This document shows positions 45,575 to 56,179 of a DNA stretch of 64,000 nt, in pieces. The DNA lies in contig JAUKUA010000002.1 of assembly GCA_030549175.1 (NCBI GenBank), positions 3,658,001 through 3,722,000 of the forward strand, read 5' to 3'. The notes under the pieces are model-generated. The model searched no databases. It was not told the origin of the DNA and saw only the letters and a program-made list of their open reading frames with translations. The position numbers and the translations under genes are program-made. Positions within the stretch are counted from its first letter, which is position 1. Every line of letters begins with the position of its first letter. Origin of the DNA: Lasiosphaeris hirsuta. Lineage: Eukaryota > Ascomycota > Sordariomycetes > Sordariales > Lasiosphaeriaceae.

Positions 45575-45867
45575 GTAAGCAATGTCTTCAGAAATCACAT
45601 TCATCACCATCCCTAGGCACCTTCCACGTTTATTCTCGAAGCATTTGCTTCGTTTCCCTCTGCCTCCAAAGCCAGCCTAAGATGGGATGGCGAAGCCTGC
45701 GAGCCGCGTGATTCGCTGCTAGTTGCGCGAGTTAGCTGCGAGTTAAACGAGTTGACGAGTTACCTGCAACTCGAAAGGAGCTTTCTGCGAGTTTAACGAG
45801 TTGATGAGCTAGTTCAAGTTACGACTAAGTCGTTATATTGTGTTCTGTCACTGACTTTCTCATGCAG
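45575..45867 (+). other. Probable 293-bp intron in the 5' leader of the ankyrin gene
   Basis: Donor GTAAGC at 45575 and acceptor TCTCATGCAG ending at 45867, with a CACTGAC branch-like word about 20 nt before it. The part at 45720-45815 is full of CGAGTT/GAGTT words in loose tandem. Confidence 0.5.
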
Positions 45868-45879
45868 GTTCTCGCCAAC

Positions 45880-47262
45880 ATGGATGCTGGAGCTATCCCC
45901 TCGGGCACCACTGCCCCTGCCCTCTCGCCCCTGAGCATGTTCGAGCAGGCTCTCACGCCGCTGCACGTCGCAGCTCGAGATGGCGACGATGCCGCGATCA
46001 CGGCGCTCCTGGACAAGGGAGCAGACAGCGGTGCCCTTTGCCAGGGCGGCTGCCAGTGCTACGACCCACGCATGGGCGCCATCCCATTTGTCACGCCTCT
46101 TCATCTGGCAGTTTGCTCCGGACACCTTTCATCGGCCGAGCTTCTCATCCGACGTGGTTCGCCCAAGGCGACTGTGCACACTGAGCGTCACTGCTTCGCT
46201 CCTCTGAGTGCTCTGCACACGGCCGCTTGGAAGGGCAACCTCACTATGTGCAAGATGCTCATCAGCAGAGGCGGGTTCAGAGCCGACGCAGATGTCCGGG
46301 ACGTGCACGTCCTCGGAGTGCCGTCCCCTCTCGCCTTTTCCATCGCGGGTGGCAACGCCTTGACGACTGGCGAGTATCTCATCGAAATGGGTGCCAAAGC
46401 TGCAGTGAAGTGGTACAGAACTCACAGTGAGACCTTGCGTCTGTTCCCCGAACGACTTCCGATGGCTCTCCAGTGTGTGCCGATCGGCTTTCGGATGGAG
46501 TCCGCATTCGACATATTCGCCGACGGCACCGATGCTGAGACCACCGCGGTGACCCACAAGTTCATCCGGGCGATCGACGCAGCCGTGGCACCGTGGCCGC
46601 ACGAGGTCAGCCCCCAGGACTTGGCCGCGACCGTTTTTCCTGACATGATGATGGAAGACTTCATCCGGCAGGGCTGGGCCAAGCCAAACCTCCAAGCTTT
46701 CGCCACTTTCATCACCGATGGAAGTCTGGCCACTCTTGTCCGCCCTACCGCCGCAGGTGCCCAGAGCTACGACGAACTCGTCGCCAGGGCCGTCGACGAG
46801 GTCCACGACTACCTCCTCTGGAGTATGGCGCGCCTGGAGGCCTACCTCCTCGAAAGCAATGTGGTTTGGGCAGAGCCTCCCCCGGCGCCGAAGTCCTTGG
46901 CCACGAAGATGAGCGCGAGTGAACTCCGCTCCGGGTTCCTAGCGGCGGTCGGCGCCGGCCGGATGGCCGTGTGCCGGAACCTGGCCGGTCAGGGGGTCTT
47001 TAACCTCCTGACCCCGTTGGACTCTATTGTCCTTCTGAGGGTGACCATGGCGCAGGACGGGGAGGGGGATAAGAAAGAGGTGGTGGACATGTTGGAGCTC
47101 TTGCTCCAGGGCTTCAAAGCCAGTGCCAAAGGCGACTGGGAGGCGGTGTTGAGGGCTTGGGAGGGCCGCGGGAACGCCTTGCTTGCGGAGGCGAAGGCCT
47201 GGGGAAAGGTCAACACCGTCGCGGTGCTGACCAAGTGGGGCTTTGAGGGTGGTGCGGTCTAG
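45880..47262 (+). CDS. Ankyrin-repeat protein of unknown function
   Basis: 460 residues from the ATG at 45880, single coding exon. Three ankyrin repeats are visible at about 26-53 (TPLHVAARDGDDAAITALL), 72-98 (TPLHLAVCSGHLSSAELLI) and 109-135 (ALHTAAWKGNLTMCKMLIS). A fourth repeat-like unit lies near 160-185 (SPLAFSIAGGNALTTGEYL). The C-terminal half is not ankyrin-like and has no motif I know. The frame runs upstream only to a TTG at 45838, inside what looks like the leader intron, so the ATG just after the acceptor is the likely start. GC-rich third positions and an unbroken frame argue for a functional gene, unlike its kinase-relic neighbour. Confidence 0.8.
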   Translation: MDAGAIPSGTTAPALSPLSMFEQALTPLHVAARDGDDAAITALLDKGADSGALCQGGCQCYDPRMGAIPFVTPLHLAVCSGHLSSAELLIRRGSPKATVHTERHCFAPLSALHTAAWKGNLTMCKMLISRGGFRADADVRDVHVLGVPSPLAFSIAGGNALTTGEYLIEMGAKAAVKWYRTHSETLRLFPERLPMALQCVPIGFRMESAFDIFADGTDAETTAVTHKFIRAIDAAVAPWPHEVSPQDLAATVFPDMMMEDFIRQGWAKPNLQAFATFITDGSLATLVRPTAAGAQSYDELVARAVDEVHDYLLWSMARLEAYLLESNVVWAEPPPAPKSLATKMSASELRSGFLAAVGAGRMAVCRNLAGQGVFNLLTPLDSIVLLRVTMAQDGEGDKKEVVDMLELLLQGFKASAKGDWEAVLRAWEGRGNALLAEAKAWGKVNTVAVLTKWGFEGGAV

Positions 47263-47755
47263 GCATTGCCAGGCGCAAGAAAGGCGTACGAGGGAGGGTG
47301 CTGATGTATTTTGTAGTGTTATTGTAGGCGTTAGAGGGGACTCGAAAGGCATAAATGCGACACCCAGAGGCCTCGCCAGGAGTCGAAGAGGCCTTTTGAC
47401 GTCTCAAAAAGGGGTATTTTGCATGCTTTCATTGTCTTGTTGAGTTGATGTGACGGGTTTTTCATCGCGGTCGACATCTCCGATGATCATCCTGCAAGCA
47501 TGATGAAAAGGGTACTTCAGACGCTTGGTAAATCCCAGTCACCAAGTTGATCCATGGCAACAAGGACCAGCTCAAGGCACTCTGCATTCATGGTGCAAGG
47601 GGGGTTCGGGCTCGGGCCCGTCCAACGAGTGGCAGATTCTCATAAAGGCCCAGCAGGAACTAGGAGGTGGTGCTTATTTTTTTTCAATGGATACGTTGAT
47701 CGATCGGATCGCATTATGTCACCAAGCATGCACCCCCCGTGCCCTGTAACATGAC

Positions 47756-48337
47756 ATAGTCCAAGCTTGGGTGGCATTGGGACAAGTGCAACTGCCACCG
47801 GCAGGTGTCAAATTCCTTGCACACGACGCTACCTACCTCCTGGACCACAGGCAATGGAAAGAGCTCGGACGGATCGGGGAAGATTGCGACTGCCCATCTC
47901 TGATCTCTTGCATGGATTGCCATTATCTTGTCGATTGCAAGGAATCGGAGCCGAAGAAAGTGGCAGGAACACCAGGGACGGGTAGTGGTGGAATCTGGGG
48001 GACATACGCAGCAGCTGGCGGGACCGAGGACAATGCAGACGGTTCCGACTCGCTGGGAATGACACAAATGACACATGAAGAATGGAGAGGGGTGAAGGCG
48101 TGGTGCGGGCCGGCCGTGGGTGCGGGGACCGGATTAGAGCCCCAACTTGATGGCCTTGACAGTAAAGTTCAAGCTCGAGCTCGAAGGAAACAAAAGGAAG
48201 TCGTGCCGGGATTATATATCGAGGTGGCTGGCAAGGCGCCGTTCTGCGAGACGCGAAGGATCATGAGCCCGGAGGATGCTCAGTGCCAGGCTCTGGTTGT
48301 TGACCGCCGCTATCGACCCCGCCTCGTGTTTACTTGA
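47756..48337 (+). CDS. Possible Cys-rich orphan gene, 3' exon only
   Basis: Low confidence. An open frame of about 190 codons follows an in-frame stop at 47747 and has no ATG near its start, so it would need an upstream exon; an AG acceptor after CATAG at 47759 is possible. It encodes ATYLLDHRQWKELGRIG and a Cys cluster (CDCPSLISCMDCHYLVDC), then a Gly/Thr-rich linker and RARRKQKEVVPGLYIEV. I recognise no family. Third-position bias is only moderate, and the frame could be chance. Confidence 0.3.
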   Translation: MVQAWVALGQVQLPPAGVKFLAHDATYLLDHRQWKELGRIGEDCDCPSLISCMDCHYLVDCKESEPKKVAGTPGTGSGGIWGTYAAAGGTEDNADGSDSLGMTQMTHEEWRGVKAWCGPAVGAGTGLEPQLDGLDSKVQARARRKQKEVVPGLYIEVAGKAPFCETRRIMSPEDAQCQALVVDRRYRPRLVFT

Positions 48338-49143
48338 GCTGTCACCCCTCATCTCTTTTCTTTGCGAGAGGGGCAGGCAATGCGGCGCTCGACAATGCCC
48401 AACCCCGCGCTACGAGTCAACAAGGGCAAATGCAAAAGAGGCGCTCGCTAGACATGGGCGGCCAGTGATGGGTGGCGCTGGCGCAGGGGGGGACCCGAGC
48501 CCAACAGCAATCCGATTGCAAGTTTGCAACAGACTGCGACCGACTGTGACAGACCAGGGCCGTTTGGTGATGGCGTGCATTCCAACCAGCGCCCAGCTGT
48601 GTGTTCGAGATAAACGACTGGCCAGGCCCGACGCCTGGGCCCACGGGCCGTCGCTGGTCGCCCCCTCGCTCCGTCGCCCGTCGCCCATCGCGCCCCCTCG
48701 CCCCTTCGCGACTCGGCTGTCGTCCAGCGCCGCCCACACTCAAAACGAAAAAAAGGGTCCGTCCGACGACGTCCCTCTGCCGGACTCTGAATCGGGGAGA
48801 TCCCGCGGGCGGTGCTTCCCCGCCCCACTCCGAAATGGGCGCTTCGCTGTGGGGTGGGCTGGGCAGCCTGGGGTCCGGAGTACCGCACTGGTGTAACTCC
48901 GTCTCTGAATTTATCCCATCCCCTGTTTGGCTTTGGCCTCACGCTCGCATGCTGCGGCTGGCTTGGCCGTTGTTGAAACTAATGATATAGAAGAGCTGCT
49001 GGTCCGCCGTGTCCTGGGGCTTGTGCTTCCTTCCTCTCCCTCATATAAAGCGACCACTCCATTCTCTCTCAGCCCATCTCCGCACCAGCACTCATTACCC
49101 CGCTCCCCCCCCTTTTAATCACTTACACGCCACAGCCGCCAAA
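48338..49143. other. Promoter region of the SDR gene
   Basis: GC-rich with many overlapping spurious ORFs. Close to the gene there is a TATA-like element and a pyrimidine-rich leader. Confidence 0.5.
49042..49049 (+). promoter_or_regulatory. TATA-like element upstream of the SDR gene
   Basis: CATATAAA about 100 nt before the start codon at 49144, followed by a C/T-rich stretch ending just before the ATG, the usual layout of a fungal core promoter. By eye only. Confidence 0.4.
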
Positions 49144-50001
49144 ATGGTTCTCGCCGTACCCACCGCCAGCCTCGAGGGCAAGGTCGCTCTCATCACCGGC
49201 GCCGGCCGTGGTATCGGCAGGGGTGTTGCCCTGGAGCTGGCCAAGCGTGGTGCCTCGGTGGTCGTCAACTACGTCTCGTCGGCAGGGCCCGCCCAGGAAG
49301 TCGTCGACGAGATTGCGTCGTACGGCAACGGCGCCAAGGGCATTGCCATCCAGGCCGATGTCAGCAAGGTGTCTGAGATCAACCGGCTGTTCGCCGAGGC
49401 CAAGCAGGCCTTTGGGAAGATCGACATTGTCATGTCCAACAGCGGCACCGAGTCGTGGGACGTGACCGAAGAGGTGACCGAGGAGAAGTACGACCACGTC
49501 TTCAATCTCAACGCCCGCGCCCAGTTCTTCGTCGGCCAGGCCGCCTTCAAGAACCTCGAGCAGAACGGCCGCCTCATCCTCATGACCAGCATCGCCGCCG
49601 GTCTCTTGGGCGTCAAGAACCACGCGCTCTACAACGCGTCCAAGATGGCCGTCATCGGCATGGTCAAGGCCTTCGCCACGGACTTTGGTGTCAAGGGCAT
49701 CACCGTCAACGGTGTCGCCCCCGGCGGCATCAAGAGCGACATGTTCACCCAGAACGCCTGGCACTACATCCCCGGCGGCGACCCCTCATGGCCCGCTGAC
49801 AAGATCGAGAGCCTCATGGCGTCTCACTGCCCTCTCGGCCGCTGCGCCGTTCCTGAGGATGTTGCCCGTGTTGTTGCCTTCCTCTCCAGCGAAGACGGTG
49901 GCTGGGTCAACGGTAAGCTTCCCCACCCTCCGTGATGCTTCCTAAAGCTAACCAGCGTCTCAGGCCAAATCCTCACCATCTCTGGTGGCTCTTCGCAGTA
50001 A
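49144..50001 (+). CDS. Short-chain dehydrogenase, tetra-/trihydroxynaphthalene reductase-like
   Basis: NADPH-dependent SDR resembling fungal naphthol reductases used in DHN-melanin and polyketide pathways; the true substrate is unknown. Exons 49144-49912 and 49964-50001 (51-bp intron, donor GTAAGC) give 268 residues. Cofactor motif TGAGRGIG is at 18-25 and SNSG at 98-101, the variant of NNAG found in naphthol reductases. Catalytic Ser149, Tyr163 and Lys167 (Y-x3-K) and VAPGGIKSDM are present. The last exon encodes QILTISGGSSQ, where melanin reductases end in GGxCM. No polyketide synthase or other melanin gene lies in the window, so it is not in a visible cluster. The start is the first ATG in the frame after a C/T-rich leader; upstream codons of the open frame lie in the leader. 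Confidence 0.92.
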
Positions 50002-50650
50002 ATGTATTTTGCTACCATGCTGAGACGATTGAATGAATGATTGGGAGGGGCGTGACGAGCGGGTGGCTTGGGGGTGCGTTGGTGGGGCCGGCACTGTAAT
50101 GGTATGAAAAATAGACAGCCATGTACCGCTGCATCTGGGAAAGCCCTGGATGGCGGCAGTGTCGCGAGGCGCAAACGGGACTCGGAAAGGGCTCATGTCT
50201 CGCCGGCAATGACCAGGTCTAGCCGGCGGCTAGATAGACGATAGCTCTCGGGAAAACAATTATGTTTTGACACAACATTTCTCACCGCGTCTTCATGTGT
50301 ATCACGGCAAAGTGAGGCTGATAATCGGGGCCATACTGAATAGATGCGGTTGATATATGTCGCATACTAGTAGTATTAGTTGGTCGTTAGATAGAGTGGC
50401 TGTAACACAGAAATGATGGTTAGTAGCTACATGGAGGTGTTGATGGGAATGACATACCTCGGTGCCGAGCTACCGGGAGCGGCAGCAGGGCGGTCGGCGG
50501 TCGGCACCCTTTGTCTTTATAGATATCAACTAAATATCGTGCCTAAATGGAAGAACCCATGATATCGATATAGACATCAATGTCTACCTGGCCAGTGATT
50601 GCCCAAAGTGATATCCATCTCCCTTCACAACGATGCTCACATTCAGTTCT
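50002..50650. other. Convergent 3' flanks
   Basis: Between the SDR gene (plus) and the next gene (minus). Nothing recognised. Confidence 0.5.
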
Positions 50651-51410
50651 TCAGAGAATCTCTTCGTCAGGATCGTCCCTGGCTTCGGTCATGGTGGCCT
50701 CATTTCCGCCTGCCGCGTTGCCCCTAATTTCGATTCGGAACTGTCCCAGCTCGCCCATGATCTACAATAGGCACAGACACGTGTGAGCAATGGTGAAGTT
50801 TGTATTGGTGGAACATGGCATCAACACATACCTGGTTCAGCATCTCCTCCACACGGGGGAGGCTCTTCTTGGCCTCGTTGTCGGGTTTGCCATCGTACTT
50901 GGGGCGATAGGATTCGCCGGCGCCGTAGCGGTAGGTATCGCGACGATCGCTGTCGCGGCGATTGCTGTCTCGCTCACGACGAGGAGAACGTTCCCGGTCC
51001 CGGTCACGCGCGTTAGGGCGGATGTCTCCGTGCTTGATGCGGTCCGCGACGTCGCGGACGGATTGCTCTAATTTGTTCAGGCGGAGGTTAATTCTGGCCG
51101 CCTTCTTGCCGATGCCCATCCCTTGTCTTTGCGAAGCCTGCTTAGCCTCCAACTTAATCGAGGCGTTCTGCTGCTCAAGGCTTGAGATGCGGGTCATGAA
51201 GACCCCGAGCATCTCGGCTAGGTTCTCGGGCTTCACGCCTTTCTGCTCCTCAAATACTTTGCTTGCGGCCGCCTGATGTCTGGTTAGCAACGCGACTCAC
51301 GGAATCATGATGCAAGACGGCGGACGCACCACTGCCTGGGTATCCAAGGCGCTGAATATAGTGCGATCGGGCTCAGGAGCGGCTGGTACCAGCTGCATGT
51401 TGGTCGACAT
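50651..51410 (-). CDS. Small coiled-coil protein with Arg/Asp-rich region, three exons
   Basis: No family recognised. Exons on the minus strand are 51410-51330, 51272-50832 and 50761-50651, giving 210 residues. Donors are GTGCGT and GTATGT and all phases are 0. The central part has heptad character (MLGVFMTRISSLEQQNASIK, then RINLRLNKLEQSVRDVADRI). It is followed by a strongly charged run of alternating Arg and Asp/Glu (RDRDRERSPRRERDSNRR) like the RD/RS regions of RNA-processing proteins. The last exon is acidic (EARDDPDEEIL). A role in RNA metabolism is only a guess from composition. Confidence 0.8.
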
Positions 51411-52545
51411 TTTGGCGACTGCTGTGGCCGGCTCGAGGCAAGCTGGGGAGGCCGATTACTTGATGAGTCTCCGTTCCGCAAAGGGAATGGAAGGTGTGCG
51501 GAGCAACAAAATCAACTTGGGAGATGGCTAGAGTGGTGAAGGGCAAGGAGGGAGAAAAGATGAAAAATGTGACGTCCAAATCAAGTGGAGAGTGACCTGC
51601 AAAAGAGCGTCGGCTACAAAGCGTAGGTACAGCAGCACTAGAGCGGCGCACTTGACAGCACAGGATGCGGCGCTGAAATAGCAGGGCCTTCTGTAGGTAA
51701 AACTCAACTTGAGGTTGTCTTGAGGTGCAAAATAAAACTTAGGAGTAGAATTTTATGAGACTCGAATTTTATTTGGTGGCACCATCAAACTTTGGTTTGG
51801 AACTGCGCCCCACTTTCTCCGAGTCTCCTTTCAACAGTCGTCCATTCTGTGCCCTAGTAGGTTTTGGATGCCTTGAAAACTTCGGTAAGGCATCGAGAAA
51901 CAATAGAACCCACCTATTGTCAAACAGCGCCACTGGCATTGCATGTCACAAAAGAGTGGCTAGGATGAGTGTTCTCATGACGTCTAGTAGAATTGTATTT
52001 CAGGGGCCATTCAAACTCACCGGAGCTGGGACGAAAATTAAGGAGAGAGACGGGCGTTCCCGGCGACACGAGTAGCTTGAAATGCTGCAAATGGGTCGTG
52101 AGGGGAATCCGATCTTGTTTAAGTTCAAGGGGTAGACTTGTGAATGGGCAGCAGCCATCCAATCGCATGCACTTCGCCGAGTACCTCAAATTGCTGAATA
52201 GCTGTGGTGTTGCAAAACTTACCAAGTGACTGCAAACCAATTTAGGATTTATCCATCCTCCGGTGCAATCAAAGCATGAGCGTGATTGGGGGCCCCCTGT
52301 TACTTCTTGTTGGGGTGGAAAGTTCAAACAGACAGCCTATTGCGAGCATGAGCGTTCACTGCCTATAAGTTCCCTATGCAGCGCCATGATTTGAGTGTGA
52401 ATAGCTACTCACCTTAGGTATCCAGAGCCACTCGCCGCCACCTCCAAGCAAGCTCCTTCCGCCAGAGTAGCATATATACTGTCGCCCTCTCGCCCCCTTT
52501 TGATATCAACACCGAGTAGGAACTGAGTCCCATCAAGGAGAAACC
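51411..52545. other. Divergent intergenic region
   Basis: Upstream of the minus-strand coiled-coil gene and of the plus-strand gene at 52546. AT-rich at about 51710-51780. No gene recognised. Confidence 0.5.
52471..52478 (+). promoter_or_regulatory. TATA-like element
   Basis: CATATATA about 70 nt before the ATG at 52546, followed by a C/T-rich stretch. By eye only. Confidence 0.35.
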
Positions 52546-53621
52546 ATGTCATCCTCGCCTCGATCAACACCGAAGTCAGTACCGGCTGCCGCGATGACTG
52601 ATCTTAAGTCCATAATCGCGAGAATCGTTCAGCTCGAGGCGCAAGCCGAAGCCAAGGAGCAGAGAGAGCAAGAACTCTTGATCAATATGGAGAGTCTCAG
52701 AAAGGAGAACGAGGCCTTAGAGAAAAGACTCGACAATAGAGTCAAACGGAAAATCTCTAACGTTAGGACTAAGTACGACAAGCTAAGGGAAAATACCACT
52801 CAACTAGAAACCCGCCTAGCTCAGCTAGAGATCGACAACGTTGTCAGCAGAAATGAAGCTGCTCAACATGATGGCCCCCAACCTCACATTCGGTACAAAA
52901 CAGCCCAGCATGGGGCTCATCACCAGAGTTGGGATACTCAAGGTCGAGTAGATGGCACGTTCTGTTGTTCACAGCATGCGGGGGTTCCTCATGGGAACCA
53001 ACAATGTAGGGGCAACTGGACCCCCGAATCAGTAAGTAGCTGACTGATAGCCATGCTCCGTTGCTGTTGCTAACGCTGACATCTCCGATTTAGATGCCCC
53101 ATTACTACTACGGACCCGGTCCTTCCCCGAGACACGTTTATGAACCCGAGCCCGAGCCCCCGGCCAACAACTCTTTTCTGCCCTCAGAGCTGTTCCCACA
53201 TCAGCAGATGGGTATGGGCCCGTACGGCAACTCAGCTATGCAGACACGGGGCTTTCTGGCACATTATCAGCCACTGCCGGCACCCCCAATGATATATATG
53301 CCACCGCGGTACGATCCAAATGTCCACGTTCAAGCACCCTGCATTGTGCGCTCTCAGCCGGACATGGCCGCGCCTCCGCAATACCATCCGCCCACGCAGC
53401 CGGCGGGCTTGAACTCGACGGGGACGAGTATCAATCCTGCCGCTGAGCCCTTCACACCCGCGGCGCCCGCGCCGGAGGCGGGTATGGCTTCTGAGGGCAT
53501 TTCGAGCCCTGATGAGGAGGGCACCCCGACTGAAGATGGCACGCCGGATGAGCGCGGCACGCCGGATGAGGACGGGATCCCGAATGAGGATGGCGGTGCG
53601 GAGGGCTCGGAGAATAAATAG
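52546..53621 (+). CDS. Coiled-coil protein with Pro-rich region and acidic pentapeptide repeats
   Basis: No family recognised; possibly lineage-specific. Exons 52546-53031 and 53094-53621 (62-bp intron, donor GTAAGT, phase 0) give 337 residues. A coiled coil spans about 20-105 (LKSIIARIVQLEAQAEAKEQ onwards). Residues 110-162 are less convincing, so a further intron or frame problem could lie at about 52860-53000. Exon 2 is Pro/Tyr-rich (MPHYYYGPGPSPRHVYEPEP). It ends with five tandem 15-bp units encoding a GTPDED-like sequence (GTPTEDGTPDERGTPDED). The strongest evidence is the perfect donor at the end of exon 1 joining in frame to exon 2. Confidence 0.65.
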
Positions 53622-55523
53622 ATTGAGGGGTGTTGAGGTCGAACCGGAGACAACCTCAACTCCATTATAGGTGGGCAGGGAGATTTCGTATTAATCATTG
53701 GTAAGCAAGGGTAATTTGGACTGGGGAATCATCGGCGTTAGCTAGCGGTAGCTAATTATCGAGGTAATTATTTTGGCATATCGCTGTTGGCTGTGTTGTT
53801 GAGATGTAGAGATGTAAGATTGATGTCAACAGTCGCGCTGCCTGGTTCATTAGCAGAGCCCCGGCCAAGGGGTTGAACTTATATGGCACCATGATGAATG
53901 CCGATGGCAATTCAATTGAGAACGATACTGAGCATAACCTTGAATGTTCAGGGGTTTTACCGACTACAAACGTTGAATAAAGTAAAATATATGGAGAAAA
54001 ATGATGTCCATGGGAAGAAAGCTGGCAGTGTAGGTTGATATCTGGGTGACACGGGAAACTTGGAGGTTTGGTCTCGCTCGATCAAGAAGCCAAGGCTGGT
54101 CGACAGATTAGAACTGGCATGAAACCTTTTTGGCAGGCGCGAAACCGTGTCGTGATGAGCCCAATTGGCAATTGGGAAGGAGCAAAATACTCTAAACCCC
54201 CCCCCCCCCCCCTGGCGAGCTGGATGAGATTTCTCCTCTCTTCAATGCTTTTCCCTCCCGCCTCTGCCTTCGTGATGCACCCAAGATTTCCGTGGTGTAA
54301 GAAAATAGAAACTAGAGGAGATATATGTATCATACAGTGCTGGATGCTAGCGCTACGAACAATCGACATTTCATTCACCTGAAGCCATTCACATTTGTCG
54401 CCCACTCTTATGCCTGTTTGCGACAGCTCAGAATGCAGGGCATCGCCTGATTGCCCCCACAGCCGACTCAGGGTGGGGTGATAGATGGCTCCGGCATCAC
54501 AAGAAACAAACATGGTTCGAAACACGGTTCGCAATAGACGCGAAGAAGCTTGCTGCGCAGCCTCAGTGGCCGCAGCTAGTAAGGCCTGGGCTGAAGCAAC
54601 GTTGACGAGCATGTTCAAGGCATGAAGCGGGAGCATGAGGTGGGATCGGTGGGATCGCTGGTAGCCGATCCGCGCAATTCCCGGTGCTGGGTTTCAGACC
54701 GCACCAGCTCCAGGCACCGGCCAATCGGGGACGCGTCCGCTGGCCTCGGCCAGCTGCCGCAACAGACTAGACGGCCGGGGATTTTTGGTTGGCCGACAAC
54801 TCCTCACTACCAAAAGCTGCGGTGGAGCACGCATTTCCAGCTGTGGTGAGGTACACGTGCTGTGATTGGCAGCACCAGCGCCTACTGAGTCTACCCGTCG
54901 TCTCGTCGAAAAATAGCAACGGGAAGCGACATCGAAGCGACATCAACGGAAAGAGCCTCCATCAATCGATGGCCTCCATCGCCGTCTGACAAAGGCGCTA
55001 ACTCGCCGCCGCGCTTGTTTGGAGATACGAGCTTTCAGCTGCACGAGGTAAACGAAACATGAGCCAGGTGAACCCATCCTACTTAAGACTCGAGACCTCA
55101 CCGTCCGAGTCTCCTGGTTTGAGATTCTCACCAAGTCAGATTCCTCCTTCGCATCTTCTTTTTCCTTGGGTTTCTTTCCTTGTTTCCTAGGTCACTTCTC
55201 TTTCCTACTTGTTCGATTTCCTTCTGGTCTCGTGGTACAGCATTCTCGGTCTGGGACTCGGCGGCACTCACTCTTCTTTCCTTGCGACGAATTTCCTTGT
55301 CTCCCAAGCTCTCACGATTCTTGGCAGTTGATCTGCTCCAAACCTCCCGATCCTCTACGCTGGCTCTTTGCCTTCTAGGTTGCCCATCATTGCTTCCAAC
55401 GTTTCCTTCCCGCCCCCTCCGACCGTCCCGTACCCAAGGCCGCACTTTCCCCTGCGAACAGCAGCTAAGAAACGCCCCTCGCTTGACCTTTTCACCGGTC
55501 CCAAGCCAACGCAAGATCCCAAG
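53622..55523. other. Intergenic, 1.9 kb
   Basis: It includes a C16 run at 54197-54212 and, at 55135-55500, a C/T-rich stretch that is probably the leader of the MARVEL gene. A minus-strand ORF with an ATG (54082-54636) lacks motifs and spans the poly-C run as poly-Gly; I do not accept it. Confidence 0.5.
54197..54212. repeat. Poly-C run (16 bp)
   Basis: Uninterrupted mononucleotide tract; its true length may be uncertain in the assembly. Confidence 0.8.
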
Positions 55524-56179
55524 ATGCGGTTCCAGGCACCGCAGCTCGGCGCCTTGGGCGCGACTTACACAGTGATGCGCGCTTGCCAATTCGCTGCCTT
55601 GATCGCAGTCATTGGTCTCTGCGCCAATTTTATCGGCGAAATCGCAACTGCTGAGCGTGACCCCCCTTCAGAGCTCATAGGCGCGCTCACCGTGGTATGT
55701 CTGCTACAACCCCATTTAGATGAATATATCTAACAGATTTTTAGTCCGTCACAGCGGTCATTTACGTGGTCATCACCTACATTCTCTACTATGACAACAT
55801 GCTGCCTCTTCTCTTCACCGCCATCTTCGACAGTCTTCTGTTGATTGCCTCCATTGTTGTGGCCTCGTTGATTGGCAAGCCCGTTTCCATGTTGAACTGT
55901 GCTGTGCTTCTCTCCAAGTCCGATACGTCACTCACCACCTACTACACGTCAGTCCCGTTCCCTGTACGCGCCAACGCAATCACCAAGACTCTGTCGTACT
56001 TTACCTTCGCTGCGGCCGACAAAACCACCTGCTATGAGGTTAAAGCCGTCTGGGGCCTCGCCATTGCCCTGTGCGTACTATTTGCTTTTACGTCCATCGT
56101 CTGCGTCGGTCTCTGGCAGCGCGTCCGTCGCGAGGGTGGCGCTGGTAGCAGCGCCAGTGCCAAGGATATCGAGGGCTAG
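55524..56179 (+). CDS. MARVEL-domain-like four-helix membrane protein
   Basis: Fungal MARVEL-type proteins are plasma-membrane or eisosome-linked; the exact role here is unknown. Exons 55524-55694 and 55745-56179 (50-bp intron, donor GTATGT, phase 0) give 201 residues up to TAG at 56177-56179. Four hydrophobic helices are visible at about 19-40, 58-77, 80-104 and 160-186. MRFQAPQLGALGATYTVMRA before helix 1, and TTCYEVKAVWGLAIAL entering helix 4, look family-typical. The end reads SSASAKDIEG. The same frame continues open for 276 more codons after the TAG, with strong coding character (see next entry), so the stop may be recent, read through, or the real end of this gene. Confidence 0.85.

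Noticed and set aside
45048..45578. 176-codon plus-strand ORF upstream of the ankyrin gene
   Set aside because: Built from imperfect DNA repeats, low-complexity protein, and the donor at 45575 would join it out of frame with the ankyrin gene.
54082..54636. 184-codon minus-strand ORF with ATG
   Set aside because: It crosses a 16-bp poly-C run, shows no motif, and has no supporting splice or codon pattern.
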